From Gluconobacter frateurii (GTDB taxonomy: Bacteria; Pseudomonadota; Alphaproteobacteria; Acetobacterales; Acetobacteraceae): a stretch of 64,000 bases of DNA. Under the pieces are notes generated by a model. That model was not told where the DNA came from and ran no database searches. It saw nothing but the letters and a program-made list of their open reading frames with translations. The position numbers and the translations under genes were made by a program. The DNA is taken from the NCBI RefSeq assembly GCF_002723955.1, contig NZ_BEWN01000001.1, positions 1,054,001 through 1,118,000 of the forward strand, read 5' to 3'. Shown here in pieces: positions 42,353 through 49,702 of this stretch. The first letter of the stretch is position 1. Every line of letters begins with the position of its first letter.

Positions 42353-43060
42353 TTAGGCGAGCGCGGGCATTGCCGTCAGAAGAGCAACAGCAGCCTCAAC
42401 ACGCTGATCCAGCCGCCCGAGCCACCCTCGACCGAACTGGGCAAAACCCTTGAATGAGCGATAAGCCGCTTCCTGCTGGCTGGCACACGCATAAATCAGT
42501 ACCCGCAGCCGCGCGTCCTGGGCTTTGACGGCCTTCAGTGTGCCCGGACCGATAATGCCATCAGACGTCACACCCAGATCATCCTGAAGACGACGCCGAT
42601 ATCGGTCTGACAATGACAGGAGAATGTCCTGAACGGGCGCGCGCAGAACTGCGGCAAGCGTCAGTTCGCCAATATCGCCGTCAATCTGCTCAGGCTGCAT
42701 ACACAGCACGCGCTGCAACTGCTTGGCAGCCCGCGCCACGCCGCAGTTAAACGCAAAGTCAAACAGCAGCAGATCCACACCAGCCGGAAGCTGATCGCCA
42801 TTGATCGCCCGCCAGTAAAGACACCGCGAAATAGCGTTGAACTGATCCTGTGTGATGGACTGCATGACAGTCTTCGTGACCATCGACGCGTCGCCCAGCC
42901 ACCGCACCATGACAGGCGCAGAAATCCCGCGCATCGTGCCAACGAGGTTGCCTTGGCCTACAGCGCCAAAGGTCCAGTTCCCCGCATCAGAGTGCAGACA
43001 CTGGTAAAGCCCCTCGCGCGAGGCGGTAAATTGTGCGGCGATATCGAAATTGAAATCCAT
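42353..43060 (-). CDS. Endolysin, GH108-type lysozyme with peptidoglycan-binding domain
   Basis: A 235-aa protein. The N-terminal domain has the GH108 pattern with the likely catalytic Glu16 in TASREG and a Trp-Thr motif (GNWTFGAVGQG). The middle and C-terminal part matches PG_binding_3 (FDFAFNCGVARAAKQLQRVL, QIDGDIGELTLAAV, DGIIGPGTLKAV). No signal peptide is present, so a holin is needed. It corresponds to Mu lys and sits behind late motif copy 1. Confidence 0.85.
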   Translation of the reverse strand: MDFNFDIAAQFTASREGLYQCLHSDAGNWTFGAVGQGNLVGTMRGISAPVMVRWLGDASMVTKTVMQSITQDQFNAISRCLYWRAINGDQLPAGVDLLLFDFAFNCGVARAAKQLQRVLCMQPEQIDGDIGELTLAAVLRAPVQDILLSLSDRYRRRLQDDLGVTSDGIIGPGTLKAVKAQDARLRVLIYACASQQEAAYRSFKGFAQFGRGWLGRLDQRVEAAVALLTAMPALA

Positions 43061-43096
43061 GCCCCGACATTAGGCGGGGAGGCTTTATCTATTCAG

Positions 43097-43115
43097 GGTC
43101 CGAGAGCTTACCCCC
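43097..43115 (-). promoter_or_regulatory. Late-promoter motif, copy 1 (before lysozyme)
   Basis: The - strand reads GGGGGTA-AGCTCT-CGGACC, 36 nt before the lysozyme start and directly after the stop of the Mor/C-like activator gene. The block matches copies 2 and 3 in both conserved halves and in the 6-base spacer. Confidence 0.7.
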
Positions 43116-43122
43116 AGACCTG

Positions 43123-43548
43123 TCAGAACAAGGAAATCTGGCGATCATCCTGCCACGAACGGCGGTTCTGGCAAAGCTGCGTCCCGGATCTGTTTAACAG
43201 ATCGTAAGTGCCGCCTCGCGTCAGACCAAGGCGGGCGGCAATATCAGAAACCGGCAGTCCCCGGTCAGCGTATTTCCGAGCCCGCCACGCCCGACAACTT
43301 GGGACAACGTATTTATCGCCGCCCCAGGCACGACACAATGCCCGCGCAATACCCTCACCATAAACGGCAGCAAGCCGCGATCCTTCGGATTTCTTAGGCA
43401 CAGAAATACGCTGTCCCTGCGTTCCTTCAATGAACGCAAGCACCACGTCTTCATCCACCTCGTCGAGCAGACAAGCCAAACTTTCCGGCACCGGGACCAT
43501 AACCAATATTTCTCTGTTTTCTGCGCTTTCCGTAAAGAACTGTACCAC
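43123..43548 (-). CDS. Mor/C-family transcription activator
   Basis: A 141-aa protein of the Mor family. The dimerisation part (LDEVDEDVVLAFIEGTQGQRISVPK) and the HTH at the C-terminus (LPVSDIAARLGLTRGGTYDLL) match Mu Mor/C activators, which recruit RNA polymerase to middle or late promoters. Only one such gene is present, so it may combine the two Mu roles. The start is uncertain: GTG at 43548 gives the full frame, an ATG at 43500 gives 125 aa. It sits at the early/late border. Confidence 0.83.
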   Translation of the reverse strand: MVQFFTESAENREILVMVPVPESLACLLDEVDEDVVLAFIEGTQGQRISVPKKSEGSRLAAVYGEGIARALCRAWGGDKYVVPSCRAWRARKYADRGLPVSDIAARLGLTRGGTYDLLNRSGTQLCQNRRSWQDDRQISLF

Positions 43549-43562
43549 GTCAAAAATAATCG

Positions 43563-43597
43563 TGCAGACAAAAAAAGAGCCCCGGTGAAGGGGCTCT
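43563..43597 (-). terminator. Rho-independent terminator 2 (duplicated element)
   Basis: On - : GAGCCCC-TTCACC-GGGGCTC followed by TTTTTTT and GTCTGCA. It lies just after the 43611-44090 gene and before the Mor-like gene. It is almost identical to the element at 44102-44136, differing by one A. Confidence 0.85.
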
Positions 43598-43610
43598 CCT
43601 TTTAATAAAT

Positions 43611-44090
43611 TTATCGCTTTTCTCGCTTAAAAAGTCTTTCAAAGACGAGGTCTTTCACTTCTTGATCCGTCATATCTTTCGGCACGAATAACGTCTCTCC
43701 GAACAGGACCAGATCAGTGCGCCGATAAACTTCCCGAGGATAATAGGGTTCATCGTTGGTTTCAGGGCAGATCGCGCTATTCGCATTAAGGAGCGCCGTC
43801 ACCATACCATGGCGTGCACCGCCGAAAAAGCGAGCGTTAGTCATACTCATGTTGAAGGTTTTCCCTTTAAGCTCAGAACTTTTAGCGTCGAGCGGTACCA
43901 TAGTTCCTCTGTAAAAGTTCTTCCTCGATCCTGCGGGATCAGAAATATCCTCTAAAATTCGCGGATCTAGTTTTGGAGTCAGTCGATCTGGATATAGTTC
44001 CAGAGAAAGTTTCTCCCGCAAAATGCACTGTGCTCGCAAGAATTGTTCGAGCGCCTCGAAGCGTGTCTGTTCATCAGCCAAAATCATCAT
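43611..44090 (-). CDS. Hypothetical protein between twin terminators
   Basis: A 159-aa cytosolic protein with no recognised family. It has mixed alpha/beta character with segments LRAQCILREKLSLELYPDR and FNMSMTNARFFGGARHGM. The ATG at 44090 has GGAGG close upstream. It is bounded on both sides by copies of the same terminator, which is a hallmark of a moron (a self-contained added gene). Confidence 0.65.
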   Translation of the reverse strand: MMILADEQTRFEALEQFLRAQCILREKLSLELYPDRLTPKLDPRILEDISDPAGSRKNFYRGTMVPLDAKSSELKGKTFNMSMTNARFFGGARHGMVTALLNANSAICPETNDEPYYPREVYRRTDLVLFGETLFVPKDMTDQEVKDLVFERLFKREKR

Positions 44091-44101
44091 GCCTCCAATA
44101 A

Positions 44102-44136
44102 TGCAGACAAAAAAGAGCCCCGGTGAAGGGGCTCTT
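44102..44136 (-). terminator. Rho-independent terminator 1 (duplicated element)
   Basis: On - : AAGAGCCCC-TTCACC-GGGGCTCTT then TTTTG and TCTGCA. It follows the 44145-44390 gene and stands 12 bases before the start of the next gene. The same 34-base block recurs at 43563-43597. Confidence 0.85.
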
Positions 44137-44144
44137 TCTGATCA

Positions 44145-44390
44145 TCATTCCAGGTCGTTCATTATGCCAAGTATTCCTCGGGCGTGCCGCCTGCATTCGG
44201 TTGCAGAGATATCCTCTGCATCCGCCAAAGCACACAGCCGCACCTGAAGATATCCAATCTCCAAATGTAGCTGTTCGCGGTTTTTCTCTATCCCGCCATT
44301 CAATGCCCCAGAGACCTTCTGACGAAGACTGATCAGGCTCCTTTCCAGATTTATCAGTCTGGCACGCTGTTCGGACGATAAATCTGGCAT
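44145..44390 (-). CDS. Small coiled-coil phage protein
   Basis: An 81-aa protein, almost all helix (RARLINLERSLISLRQKVSG, LEIGYLQVRLCALADAEDI), probably a coiled coil. The ATG at 44390 follows the stop of the upstream gene by 4 bases. No family is recognised. Confidence 0.6.
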   Translation of the reverse strand: MPDLSSEQRARLINLERSLISLRQKVSGALNGGIEKNREQLHLEIGYLQVRLCALADAEDISATECRRHARGILGIMNDLE

Positions 44391-44394
44391 TCCC

Positions 44395-44661
44395 TTATTC
44401 TTTTCCAATTTTTCTGACGTGCGTGATCTGAAGGATTTCCGGAGCCGTGATTTTGGAAATTTTCTTTTTCTGGACATCTGCAATCTCCATACGCGAAGCG
44501 AACGGTTCCTCTCCGGGATTTTCTTCAATGTAATACGGGCCGCGAAAATCTTTTTGCTCAACCCTTACTGCTTTTTGCGCGATCGAAATTAGCTTCATCG
44601 CATCAGTCATGGACATGGCGTAGTTGCGATAACCTATTTCAATAATAGCCATCTTAGTCAT
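44395..44661 (-). CDS. Small phage protein
   Basis: An 88-aa protein starting MTKMAIIEIGYRNYAMSMTDAM with a Lys-rich C-terminus. Its start overlaps the GemA stop (ATGA). The MSMTDAMKLISIAQKA segment is helical. Function is unknown. Confidence 0.6.
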   Translation of the reverse strand: MTKMAIIEIGYRNYAMSMTDAMKLISIAQKAVRVEQKDFRGPYYIEENPGEEPFASRMEIADVQKKKISKITAPEILQITHVRKIGKE

Positions 44662-45074
44662 GACTTTTGCCCTTCCACTCTCTCTCCCCACGCCTTCAGC
44701 GCCTCAATCACAACACCAGCCTGCGCGCCTGACAGGAAATTCGGATCGTCCACACCAACCATCCGCTTCACAAAAGCCCGAAGGCTCTCCCGAGATCCGC
44801 CCGATCGCAGGCAAGGAGCCAGCTCCTTCCACAATGCAAACACCTTCCGAACCTCCGGCCGGGACGACGTAGGCTTGCCTTTGGGAGGCGAGGGCCGAAA
44901 TCCGTCCCGCTTGAACCCCGCAAGAACCTTGTCCATCTCCGCGATGGTCATGTCCTTCGCAGACCGCTTTCCTGTCTCGCGTTCCAGCCGATCCCGATAG
45001 GCATCCTCATCCAGGCACAACTGCTTCCGGGCAATGGATAACCGGGCATAACGCCCCTTGCGATTATCAGCCAT
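44658..45074 (-). CDS. GemA-like regulatory protein (Mu gp16, DUF1018)
   Basis: A 138-aa protein of the GemA family: LSIARKQLCLDEDAYRDRLERETGKRS, then MTIAEMDKVLAGFKRDGFRP and a C-terminal helical domain. Mu GemA affects host DNA supercoiling and gene expression. Its placement just before the Mor-like region matches Mu gene order. Confidence 0.85.
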   Translation of the reverse strand: MADNRKGRYARLSIARKQLCLDEDAYRDRLERETGKRSAKDMTIAEMDKVLAGFKRDGFRPSPPKGKPTSSRPEVRKVFALWKELAPCLRSGGSRESLRAFVKRMVGVDDPNFLSGAQAGVVIEALKAWGERVEGQKS

Positions 45075-45309
45075 CGACCTTTCCCTCGCGTGTGAGGGCA
45101 GCGATCAACACAGCACGAACGCTTTCAAGTCGCTCGGTAGTCGTCAGACTGTCTTTGCGAGAGGCATATTCAGCTTTGTTGAGCGCCGCTCGAAGAGTGT
45201 GATTCTCTTCCCGAAGCTGCGCCTCCACAGTCTTTTGGCTCCGCAGATACGCTTGCGCTTCAGTCTTTCCGATTTTCACGGTGATCTTTTTCAGCACGCG
45301 TCCTCTCAC
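45067..45309 (-). CDS. Small coiled-coil phage protein
   Basis: An 80-aa basic protein with a helical middle (VEAQLREENHTLRAALNKAEYA). It overlaps neighbours at both ends. No family is recognised. Confidence 0.6.
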   Translation of the reverse strand: MRGRVLKKITVKIGKTEAQAYLRSQKTVEAQLREENHTLRAALNKAEYASRKDSLTTTERLESVRAVLIAALTREGKVDG

Positions 45310-45593
45310 GACATCACCTCATCAACCGTCGTCTCAGTAATCGTCGCCTCGGAAACGAACGGCCCGATCGGGCCATATCCTTCAATGAACTGATCGGCTC
45401 CATAGTGACGCGTGACCTCGTCCATCACGCCGCGTGCAACCATCTGTCCGATATGCTCGGCATGTTCCCGCATCTCGAAAAACGGAAAAAAACCGGCCCG
45501 ATACTCTTCCATGAACTGCTCGGTAAACGCGTCTTTCTTGAGCGTCACGGAAACCGTCTGCACAACCTCAATCTGAAATTTATGGTCAGACAT
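45306..45593 (-). CDS. Hypothetical early phage protein
   Basis: A 95-aa protein (MSDHKFQIEVVQTVSVTLK start; aromatic FFPFFEMREHAEHIGQMVARG middle). The ATG at 45593 is preferred. It overlaps the small membrane gene by 8 bases and the next gene by 4. Function is unknown. Confidence 0.6.
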   Translation of the reverse strand: MSDHKFQIEVVQTVSVTLKKDAFTEQFMEEYRAGFFPFFEMREHAEHIGQMVARGVMDEVTRHYGADQFIEGYGPIGPFVSEATITETTVDEVMS

Positions 45594-45702
45594 GATCGGC
45601 CTCCGCGCCACCAAGGGCAGCAGCGCACATGCGCCCCCAGATCAAAGCCACAACCGGACTGACAACCAGCCAGCCGATCCCGACAAGAGTGAGAATATTC
45701 AT
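45586..45702 (-). CDS. Very small membrane protein
   Basis: A 38-aa frame, MNILTLVGIGWLVVSPVVAL..., with one membrane helix and a GGGGGAAG ribosome site just upstream. The good ribosome site and the overlap with the next gene support it. Confidence 0.5.
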   Translation of the reverse strand: MNILTLVGIGWLVVSPVVALIWGRMCAAALGGAEADHV

Positions 45703-45712
45703 CGCTTCCCCC

Positions 45713-45979
45713 TCACGGCGTGCCGTCAGGCTGGCACAAAAGCTGCACGCCACCTGACGACTTGAGTTCGTTTTGAGCGAATGCCGTGCACGCCTGCTGG
45801 CTCTCAAACGACAGCCGGCCACCCGACAAAAGAACCTGCGTCACAGGCCGGAATTGAGGGTGAAGCGCCACAAGGCTCTGTCCGGCGGGCGCGGGCAAGA
45901 ACGTGCTTCCCTGGACCAGGCGAGGAAATGGAAGCATCTGCGGGCCAGCAAGAACAGCAATAAGGAAATAATGGAGCAT
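45713..45979 (-). CDS. Small exported early phage protein
   Basis: An 88-aa protein with an N-terminal hydrophobic stretch (MLHYFLIAVLAGPQMLPFP) that may be a signal peptide. The mature part has two Cys (QQACTAF, VQLLCQP) that could form a disulfide. Located just after the DUF3164 gene. It may act in the periplasm; function is unknown. Confidence 0.55.
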   Translation of the reverse strand: MLHYFLIAVLAGPQMLPFPRLVQGSTFLPAPAGQSLVALHPQFRPVTQVLLSGGRLSFESQQACTAFAQNELKSSGGVQLLCQPDGTP

Positions 45980-45990
45980 GGTCGGCTCTT

Positions 45991-46620
45991 TCAGAGAGAA
46001 GAGAAATTGAGATCGACGTTTTTCCAGCCTTCTTTGCTGGTTTCACGCATGTAAAACCGCAGGTAAGTCCGGCTCCCGATCACTTCCACAGCGTCAGAGA
46101 GGGCTTTGCGGGCGTCCGGCCACAACGGGTGATCAAAGTCCTGCCGCTTCAGAGCCAGAATGCGTTCGGTCGAGATCCGGCCGCTGGTCGGATGCCGGGA
46201 AAAGGCACTGTTCACCACCTTCCGCAGGTCCGCTGATACGGTCCCCATCATGTCGTCCAGGATCTGGTTCAGAAGCGCCTGGGCAGCCACAATTGCCTGA
46301 TTGACCGACTTCTGATCAGCAACCGTGATCGTCACCTTCCGCGTGTGGTCATGGTTCTCAAACGTGTTGCCCCCACGCGAACCACCGAGCCGCAGCCCGT
46401 AGTCCTGAAGGATCAGATCCAGCAGCGCATCAATGTCGGCATAACGCTGTTCTTTCCACGCCCGGATGCGCTCCTGTTCGGCAACCGCAAGCGCAATCAT
46501 TTCCTCTGCGAGATCACTGGCCAGTAGCTCCCGAGGCTTCAAACGGTCTGCACGGCGCTCAACCCCGCACCAAGAACGAAGAATACGGCCCTCAGCAAGG
46601 GACTTTTCTTTGTTGATCAT
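45991..46620 (-). CDS. DUF3164 family protein
   Basis: A 209-aa protein matching DUF3164 of Mu-like phages: EMIALAVAEQERIRAWKEQRYADID, LRLGGSRGGNTF, GRISTERILALKRQDFDHPLW, VEVIGSRTYLRFYMRE. It belongs to the semi-essential early region. The ATG at 46620 is chosen because the sequence before it has no family match. The function is not known; DNA-linked roles are suggested in related phages. Confidence 0.82.
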   Translation of the reverse strand: MINKEKSLAEGRILRSWCGVERRADRLKPRELLASDLAEEMIALAVAEQERIRAWKEQRYADIDALLDLILQDYGLRLGGSRGGNTFENHDHTRKVTITVADQKSVNQAIVAAQALLNQILDDMMGTVSADLRKVVNSAFSRHPTSGRISTERILALKRQDFDHPLWPDARKALSDAVEVIGSRTYLRFYMRETSKEGWKNVDLNFSSL

Positions 46621-46628
46621 GACAGCCC

Positions 46629-46910
46629 TCAATTCACATCTGATTCTGGAATGCCGATCCCGTGCACGGCTTGCCCGATCATCACGGCAACAACCGCAGA
46701 GAGGGCCACGCCCCACATCCGGGTTTCGTTCTCAGGAGACAGCACACCATCACCCTGATGGGAGACCCGCTTCAGCATCTCCCGACAAAGCTGAACCTCC
46801 CCGGAGATCGAAACGGGACCAGCTTTCGCCAGGTGAGTTTCCAGATCCGCCCTGAAAGCACGCACAGTGCTGTCAATCAGCAGAGGCGTCAGCATCACCG
46901 TCGCTCTCAT
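46629..46910 (-). CDS. Hypothetical early phage protein with a C-terminal hydrophobic segment
   Basis: A 93-aa protein. Residues near 68-85 (GVALSAVVAVMIGQAVHGI) are hydrophobic. The start overlaps the upstream stop (ATGA). No family is recognised. Confidence 0.58.
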   Translation of the reverse strand: MRATVMLTPLLIDSTVRAFRADLETHLAKAGPVSISGEVQLCREMLKRVSHQGDGVLSPENETRMWGVALSAVVAVMIGQAVHGIGIPESDVN

Positions 46911-47488
46911 GCTCTGGCTCCACGCATGGAACGAACAGTATCGACCGTGAAATCCGCGCCCTGAGCGAAATCAATGCCGATAATGCTGGGCGAATATTGC
47001 GCGCCCACCATCATCCGGATCTGCGCTTCCAGCGCTGCACATCGCTGTTCCAGGCGAAGCGCCTGGAGAGCGCTTTCCTCCAGATCACGGGCAAATTCCT
47101 CACCCTGCGTCCGGGTGATCGCAACAAAGCCCAAGCCCCGCATGGCTTCGGCTTCGCGCCGCAGTTTTGTCGAAAGAGGGTCGTAAATCCGTGCAGCTTC
47201 CGTGACAGCTGCACCGTCCAGATCCTGTGCAAGCTCGTCGTAAACCTCACGAACCAGCCGATCATGCGGCATGCGCGCCAGAAACCGCAGCGCAATGCGG
47301 CACATCACCGCATCCATAACCGCGTCCGGTCCCACTCGGCTCATGCCGTCCAGGCACTGCTCAACCGTCAGGCCATCCGCACAACGGGTGAAAAGATTGA
47401 CCAAGGCAGACTGAACCAGCGGCAGCCGGTTCATATCGAAATTCATCGTCTGGGAAGCCGCTTCCCGAAGCATGACAACAGCGTTCAT
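46907..47488 (-). CDS. Hypothetical early phage protein
   Basis: A 193-aa, mostly helical protein (LRREAEAMRGLGFVAI, ALQALRLEQRCAALEAQIRMM). The 4-base overlaps with both neighbours mark it as part of the early operon. I recognise no domain; it does not look like Gam. Confidence 0.6.
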   Translation of the reverse strand: MNAVVMLREAASQTMNFDMNRLPLVQSALVNLFTRCADGLTVEQCLDGMSRVGPDAVMDAVMCRIALRFLARMPHDRLVREVYDELAQDLDGAAVTEAARIYDPLSTKLRREAEAMRGLGFVAITRTQGEEFARDLEESALQALRLEQRCAALEAQIRMMVGAQYSPSIIGIDFAQGADFTVDTVRSMRGARA

Positions 47489-47748
47489 GACACGTCCTTC
47501 AGGGCAAGCACGTCGCCCACAGTCAGATTTTCAGGGTAGTAGGCGACAGCATCCACAATGATGCTTTGCCCCTTCGAAGGTTTTGGGATCGGGTTCAGAG
47601 CGCGAACCTGCTTGCACCAGCCTACTGTCCGCAGCTCACTCAAGCCTCGGAAATAGGCCGTCATAGCCCGCTGCGCGTAGTCCGCAGTCGTGCCATGCTT
47701 CTCTGCCAGTTCCACACCAAGCTGCCGGATGGACTTTACGCCGCACAT
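47485..47748 (-). CDS. Small early phage protein
   Basis: An 87-aa protein with a helical N-terminal part (IRQLGVELAEKHGTTADYAQRAM) and a strand-rich C-terminus (SIIVDAVAYYPENLTVGDVL). The ATG at 47748 has GGAGG upstream and overlaps the preceding gene by 13 bases. Function is unknown. Confidence 0.6.
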   Translation of the reverse strand: MCGVKSIRQLGVELAEKHGTTADYAQRAMTAYFRGLSELRTVGWCKQVRALNPIPKPSKGQSIIVDAVAYYPENLTVGDVLALKDVS

Positions 47749-48422
47749 GGCATGTCCTCCTCAACCGGAGCCATGATCGGAAACAGCCCACGCGATGCCA
47801 GAAGCGCGCCTGTCGGGTGAGACAGGATCTGCCGTTCACTCAGAACCAGCCGCAGGATGCCGTCGCGGCGTTCCATCAGCTGCGCCAGAACCTGATCCAT
47901 CACCCCGCGGTGTGCCCAATGGATCAATCGGCTCCGCAGGCGGCGGTACTGAACGCCATACTCTGCCGGAACATCGCTCCAGCGAAGCCCATGACGCAGA
48001 ACATGCACGATCGCACTCAGAACGACCCGATCATCCAGACGCGGCTTGCCGTGCGAGAGAGGGAAGCACGGTGCAACGCGCTCCATCTGTTCCTCCGTCA
48101 GCCACGTCACCTGGTCCGGCATGCGCCCCGCCGCAACAATCCCCGGCTCGACACGATAACCGGCACAGATCGCGCGCCCCGCTGCCGTCAGTGTCGCGAA
48201 CCCGTCAGCACCTACGACAGTCGCCCCACAAGCAGCCAGAAATGCCCACGGTCCCGGTTCAGCCAGAACCGTCACCACACCGTCCACCAGGCGCCACCGA
48301 AATTCCCGTGACCCACGCTCATGCCTCACGCGCCCATGTTCCCGCAGGAGCCAGAGGATCGCCTTCTGGCTCGGCGTTTTACCCGCGCGCTCCAGGCGCG
48401 GGGCTGCTGTCACCACATTCAC
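47736..48422 (-). CDS. Early phage protein with IS5-transposase-like N-terminal domain (DUF4096-like)
   Basis: A 228-aa protein. Residues about 1-100 contain a possible winged helix (QKAILWLLREHGRVRHERG). Residues 107-182 match the N-terminal, DNA-binding domain of IS5-family transposases: WLTEEQMERV, GKPRLDDRVVLSAIVHVL, GLRWSDVPAEYG, then a HWAHRGVMDQVLAQL helix. The catalytic DDE part of a transposase is absent, and a short unrelated tail (to residue 228) follows. The GTG at 48422 overlaps the previous stop and has GAGGAGG upstream. It is most likely a captured DNA-binding domain working in early regulation or replication. Confidence 0.75.
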   Translation of the reverse strand: MNVVTAAPRLERAGKTPSQKAILWLLREHGRVRHERGSREFRWRLVDGVVTVLAEPGPWAFLAACGATVVGADGFATLTAAGRAICAGYRVEPGIVAAGRMPDQVTWLTEEQMERVAPCFPLSHGKPRLDDRVVLSAIVHVLRHGLRWSDVPAEYGVQYRRLRSRLIHWAHRGVMDQVLAQLMERRDGILRLVLSERQILSHPTGALLASRGLFPIMAPVEEDMPCAA

Positions 48423-48637
48423 GAGAACGCCTCCTCAAGAGCGGACAGCACTTCAAACACGCGCTTGTCCCCATCCACCGAGAGCAGGAAATCGCGGATG
48501 ACGATGCGGGATTCCGGCGCGATGCTGGCCGTCACGGTCCGCTGGTCCGTGATCTGAAGAAACGCCTCGTGAATATCCTCGTCCGACTTCGCCTTGACGG
48601 TCTCGTCCTGCGACGCCTTGTTCGGTTTGCGTGCCAT
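48419..48637 (-). CDS. Small early phage protein after MuB
   Basis: A 72-aa, charged protein (ARKPNKASQDETVKAKSDED start). The ATG at 48637 lies 9 bases from a strong GGGAGGGA site, so it is preferred over a GTG at 48646 that would touch that site. Function is unknown. Confidence 0.6.
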   Translation of the reverse strand: MARKPNKASQDETVKAKSDEDIHEAFLQITDQRTVTASIAPESRIVIRDFLLSVDGDKRVFEVLSALEEAFS

Positions 48638-48642
48638 GGCGC

Positions 48643-49641
48643 TCACTCCCTCCCTGCGTAGGAGGGGAGTTCACCGTTCGTCAGCTGTTTCCATGCGGCC
48701 TGCACATCCTGCTCGCCAATCTGGGTCCGTTCGTCAGAAGCCGCCAACATCCAGGCATAGCGAAGTGTCTTGTTCATTGAACGAAGACCACCCGGCTGCC
48801 CCGCAATCCACCTGCACAGGTCGAACAGCTTGGAATCCGCAATGTTCCAGGCATCGAAAATAGCTCGCGTGTCCTTCACCTGCGGCTGCTTGCGGTTTTT
48901 GCGCATGCCAATGCGGGAGAAGATCTGTGCGTGAGACGTGTCGCGGCTCATGCCTTCAATGCGACCCTTCAGAGGCTCGTTCCCCATGAACACCAGACCG
49001 ATCCGGGCGCGGTCATTAATCGTCCGCAGAAGATCAATGGCTTCCGTCTGAAGGTGCTGCGCTTCATCCACGATAATCAGCCCATGCGTCCCCTGAACCC
49101 TCCGGATCAGGGCTGCCATCATGCGCGGCCCACGCTTCTCCGCCGCGTCCACAATCTCCGTCAGTTCCCGCAGAACTGCGGTCGGTGAGCGCATGGAACT
49201 GTCTGCCGTCATCAGCCAGACGTTCGGCGTTTCTTTCCGGTATGCCTCGGCAGACATCGTCTTACCGACACCAGCGTTTCCGGTGATCAGGCCAATGTCT
49301 GGCCCGCTCTGTGCGTACTCGAACACCATGCGAAACGTCAGAGCACTTGGCGTCTCAATAAAGGCCGGATCGCGTGGCATGAGATTGCGAACCTGTGTCC
49401 GCGTCCGCAGGCTCTCCAGATACTTCTCTGCCTTTTCATCCTGGAGATCATTGCGGCCCGGATACTTGCCGTGCAGCCAGAGCCCCAGCGTGCCCTTCGG
49501 AATACCACTGACCTGCGCCGCCTGGTTCAGTGTCAGCCCTTCTGCATCCATATGCGCCTTGAAGCGGACAGCCGCCTCCGAAGGGATAAAGCTCTCCTGT
49601 TCGCCGCCCACAGGGGCGTCGTTAATAACCGTCTCACTCAT
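48643..49641 (-). CDS. MuB-like AAA+ target-selection ATPase
   Basis: A 332-aa protein. The N-terminal HTH (LTLNQAAQVSGIPKGTLGLWLHGKY) is followed by an AAA+ domain with Walker A GNAGVGKT at 121-128, Walker B LIIVDEAQ and sensor-like GLVFMGN. MuB coats target DNA, steers the transposase and gives target immunity. It follows the MuA-like gene after 61 bases. Confidence 0.92.
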   Translation of the reverse strand: MSETVINDAPVGGEQESFIPSEAAVRFKAHMDAEGLTLNQAAQVSGIPKGTLGLWLHGKYPGRNDLQDEKAEKYLESLRTRTQVRNLMPRDPAFIETPSALTFRMVFEYAQSGPDIGLITGNAGVGKTMSAEAYRKETPNVWLMTADSSMRSPTAVLRELTEIVDAAEKRGPRMMAALIRRVQGTHGLIIVDEAQHLQTEAIDLLRTINDRARIGLVFMGNEPLKGRIEGMSRDTSHAQIFSRIGMRKNRKQPQVKDTRAIFDAWNIADSKLFDLCRWIAGQPGGLRSMNKTLRYAWMLAASDERTQIGEQDVQAAWKQLTNGELPSYAGRE

Positions 49642-49702
49642 GATTTATTGACCTCTAAGTCGTGTTTTACTTGCTCAACCGGATCGCAACTTCCGGTCCG
49701 AT

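Noticed and set aside
46907-47488. Gam-like host-nuclease inhibitor
   Set aside because: Length and position fit roughly, but none of the Gam sequence pattern is visible.
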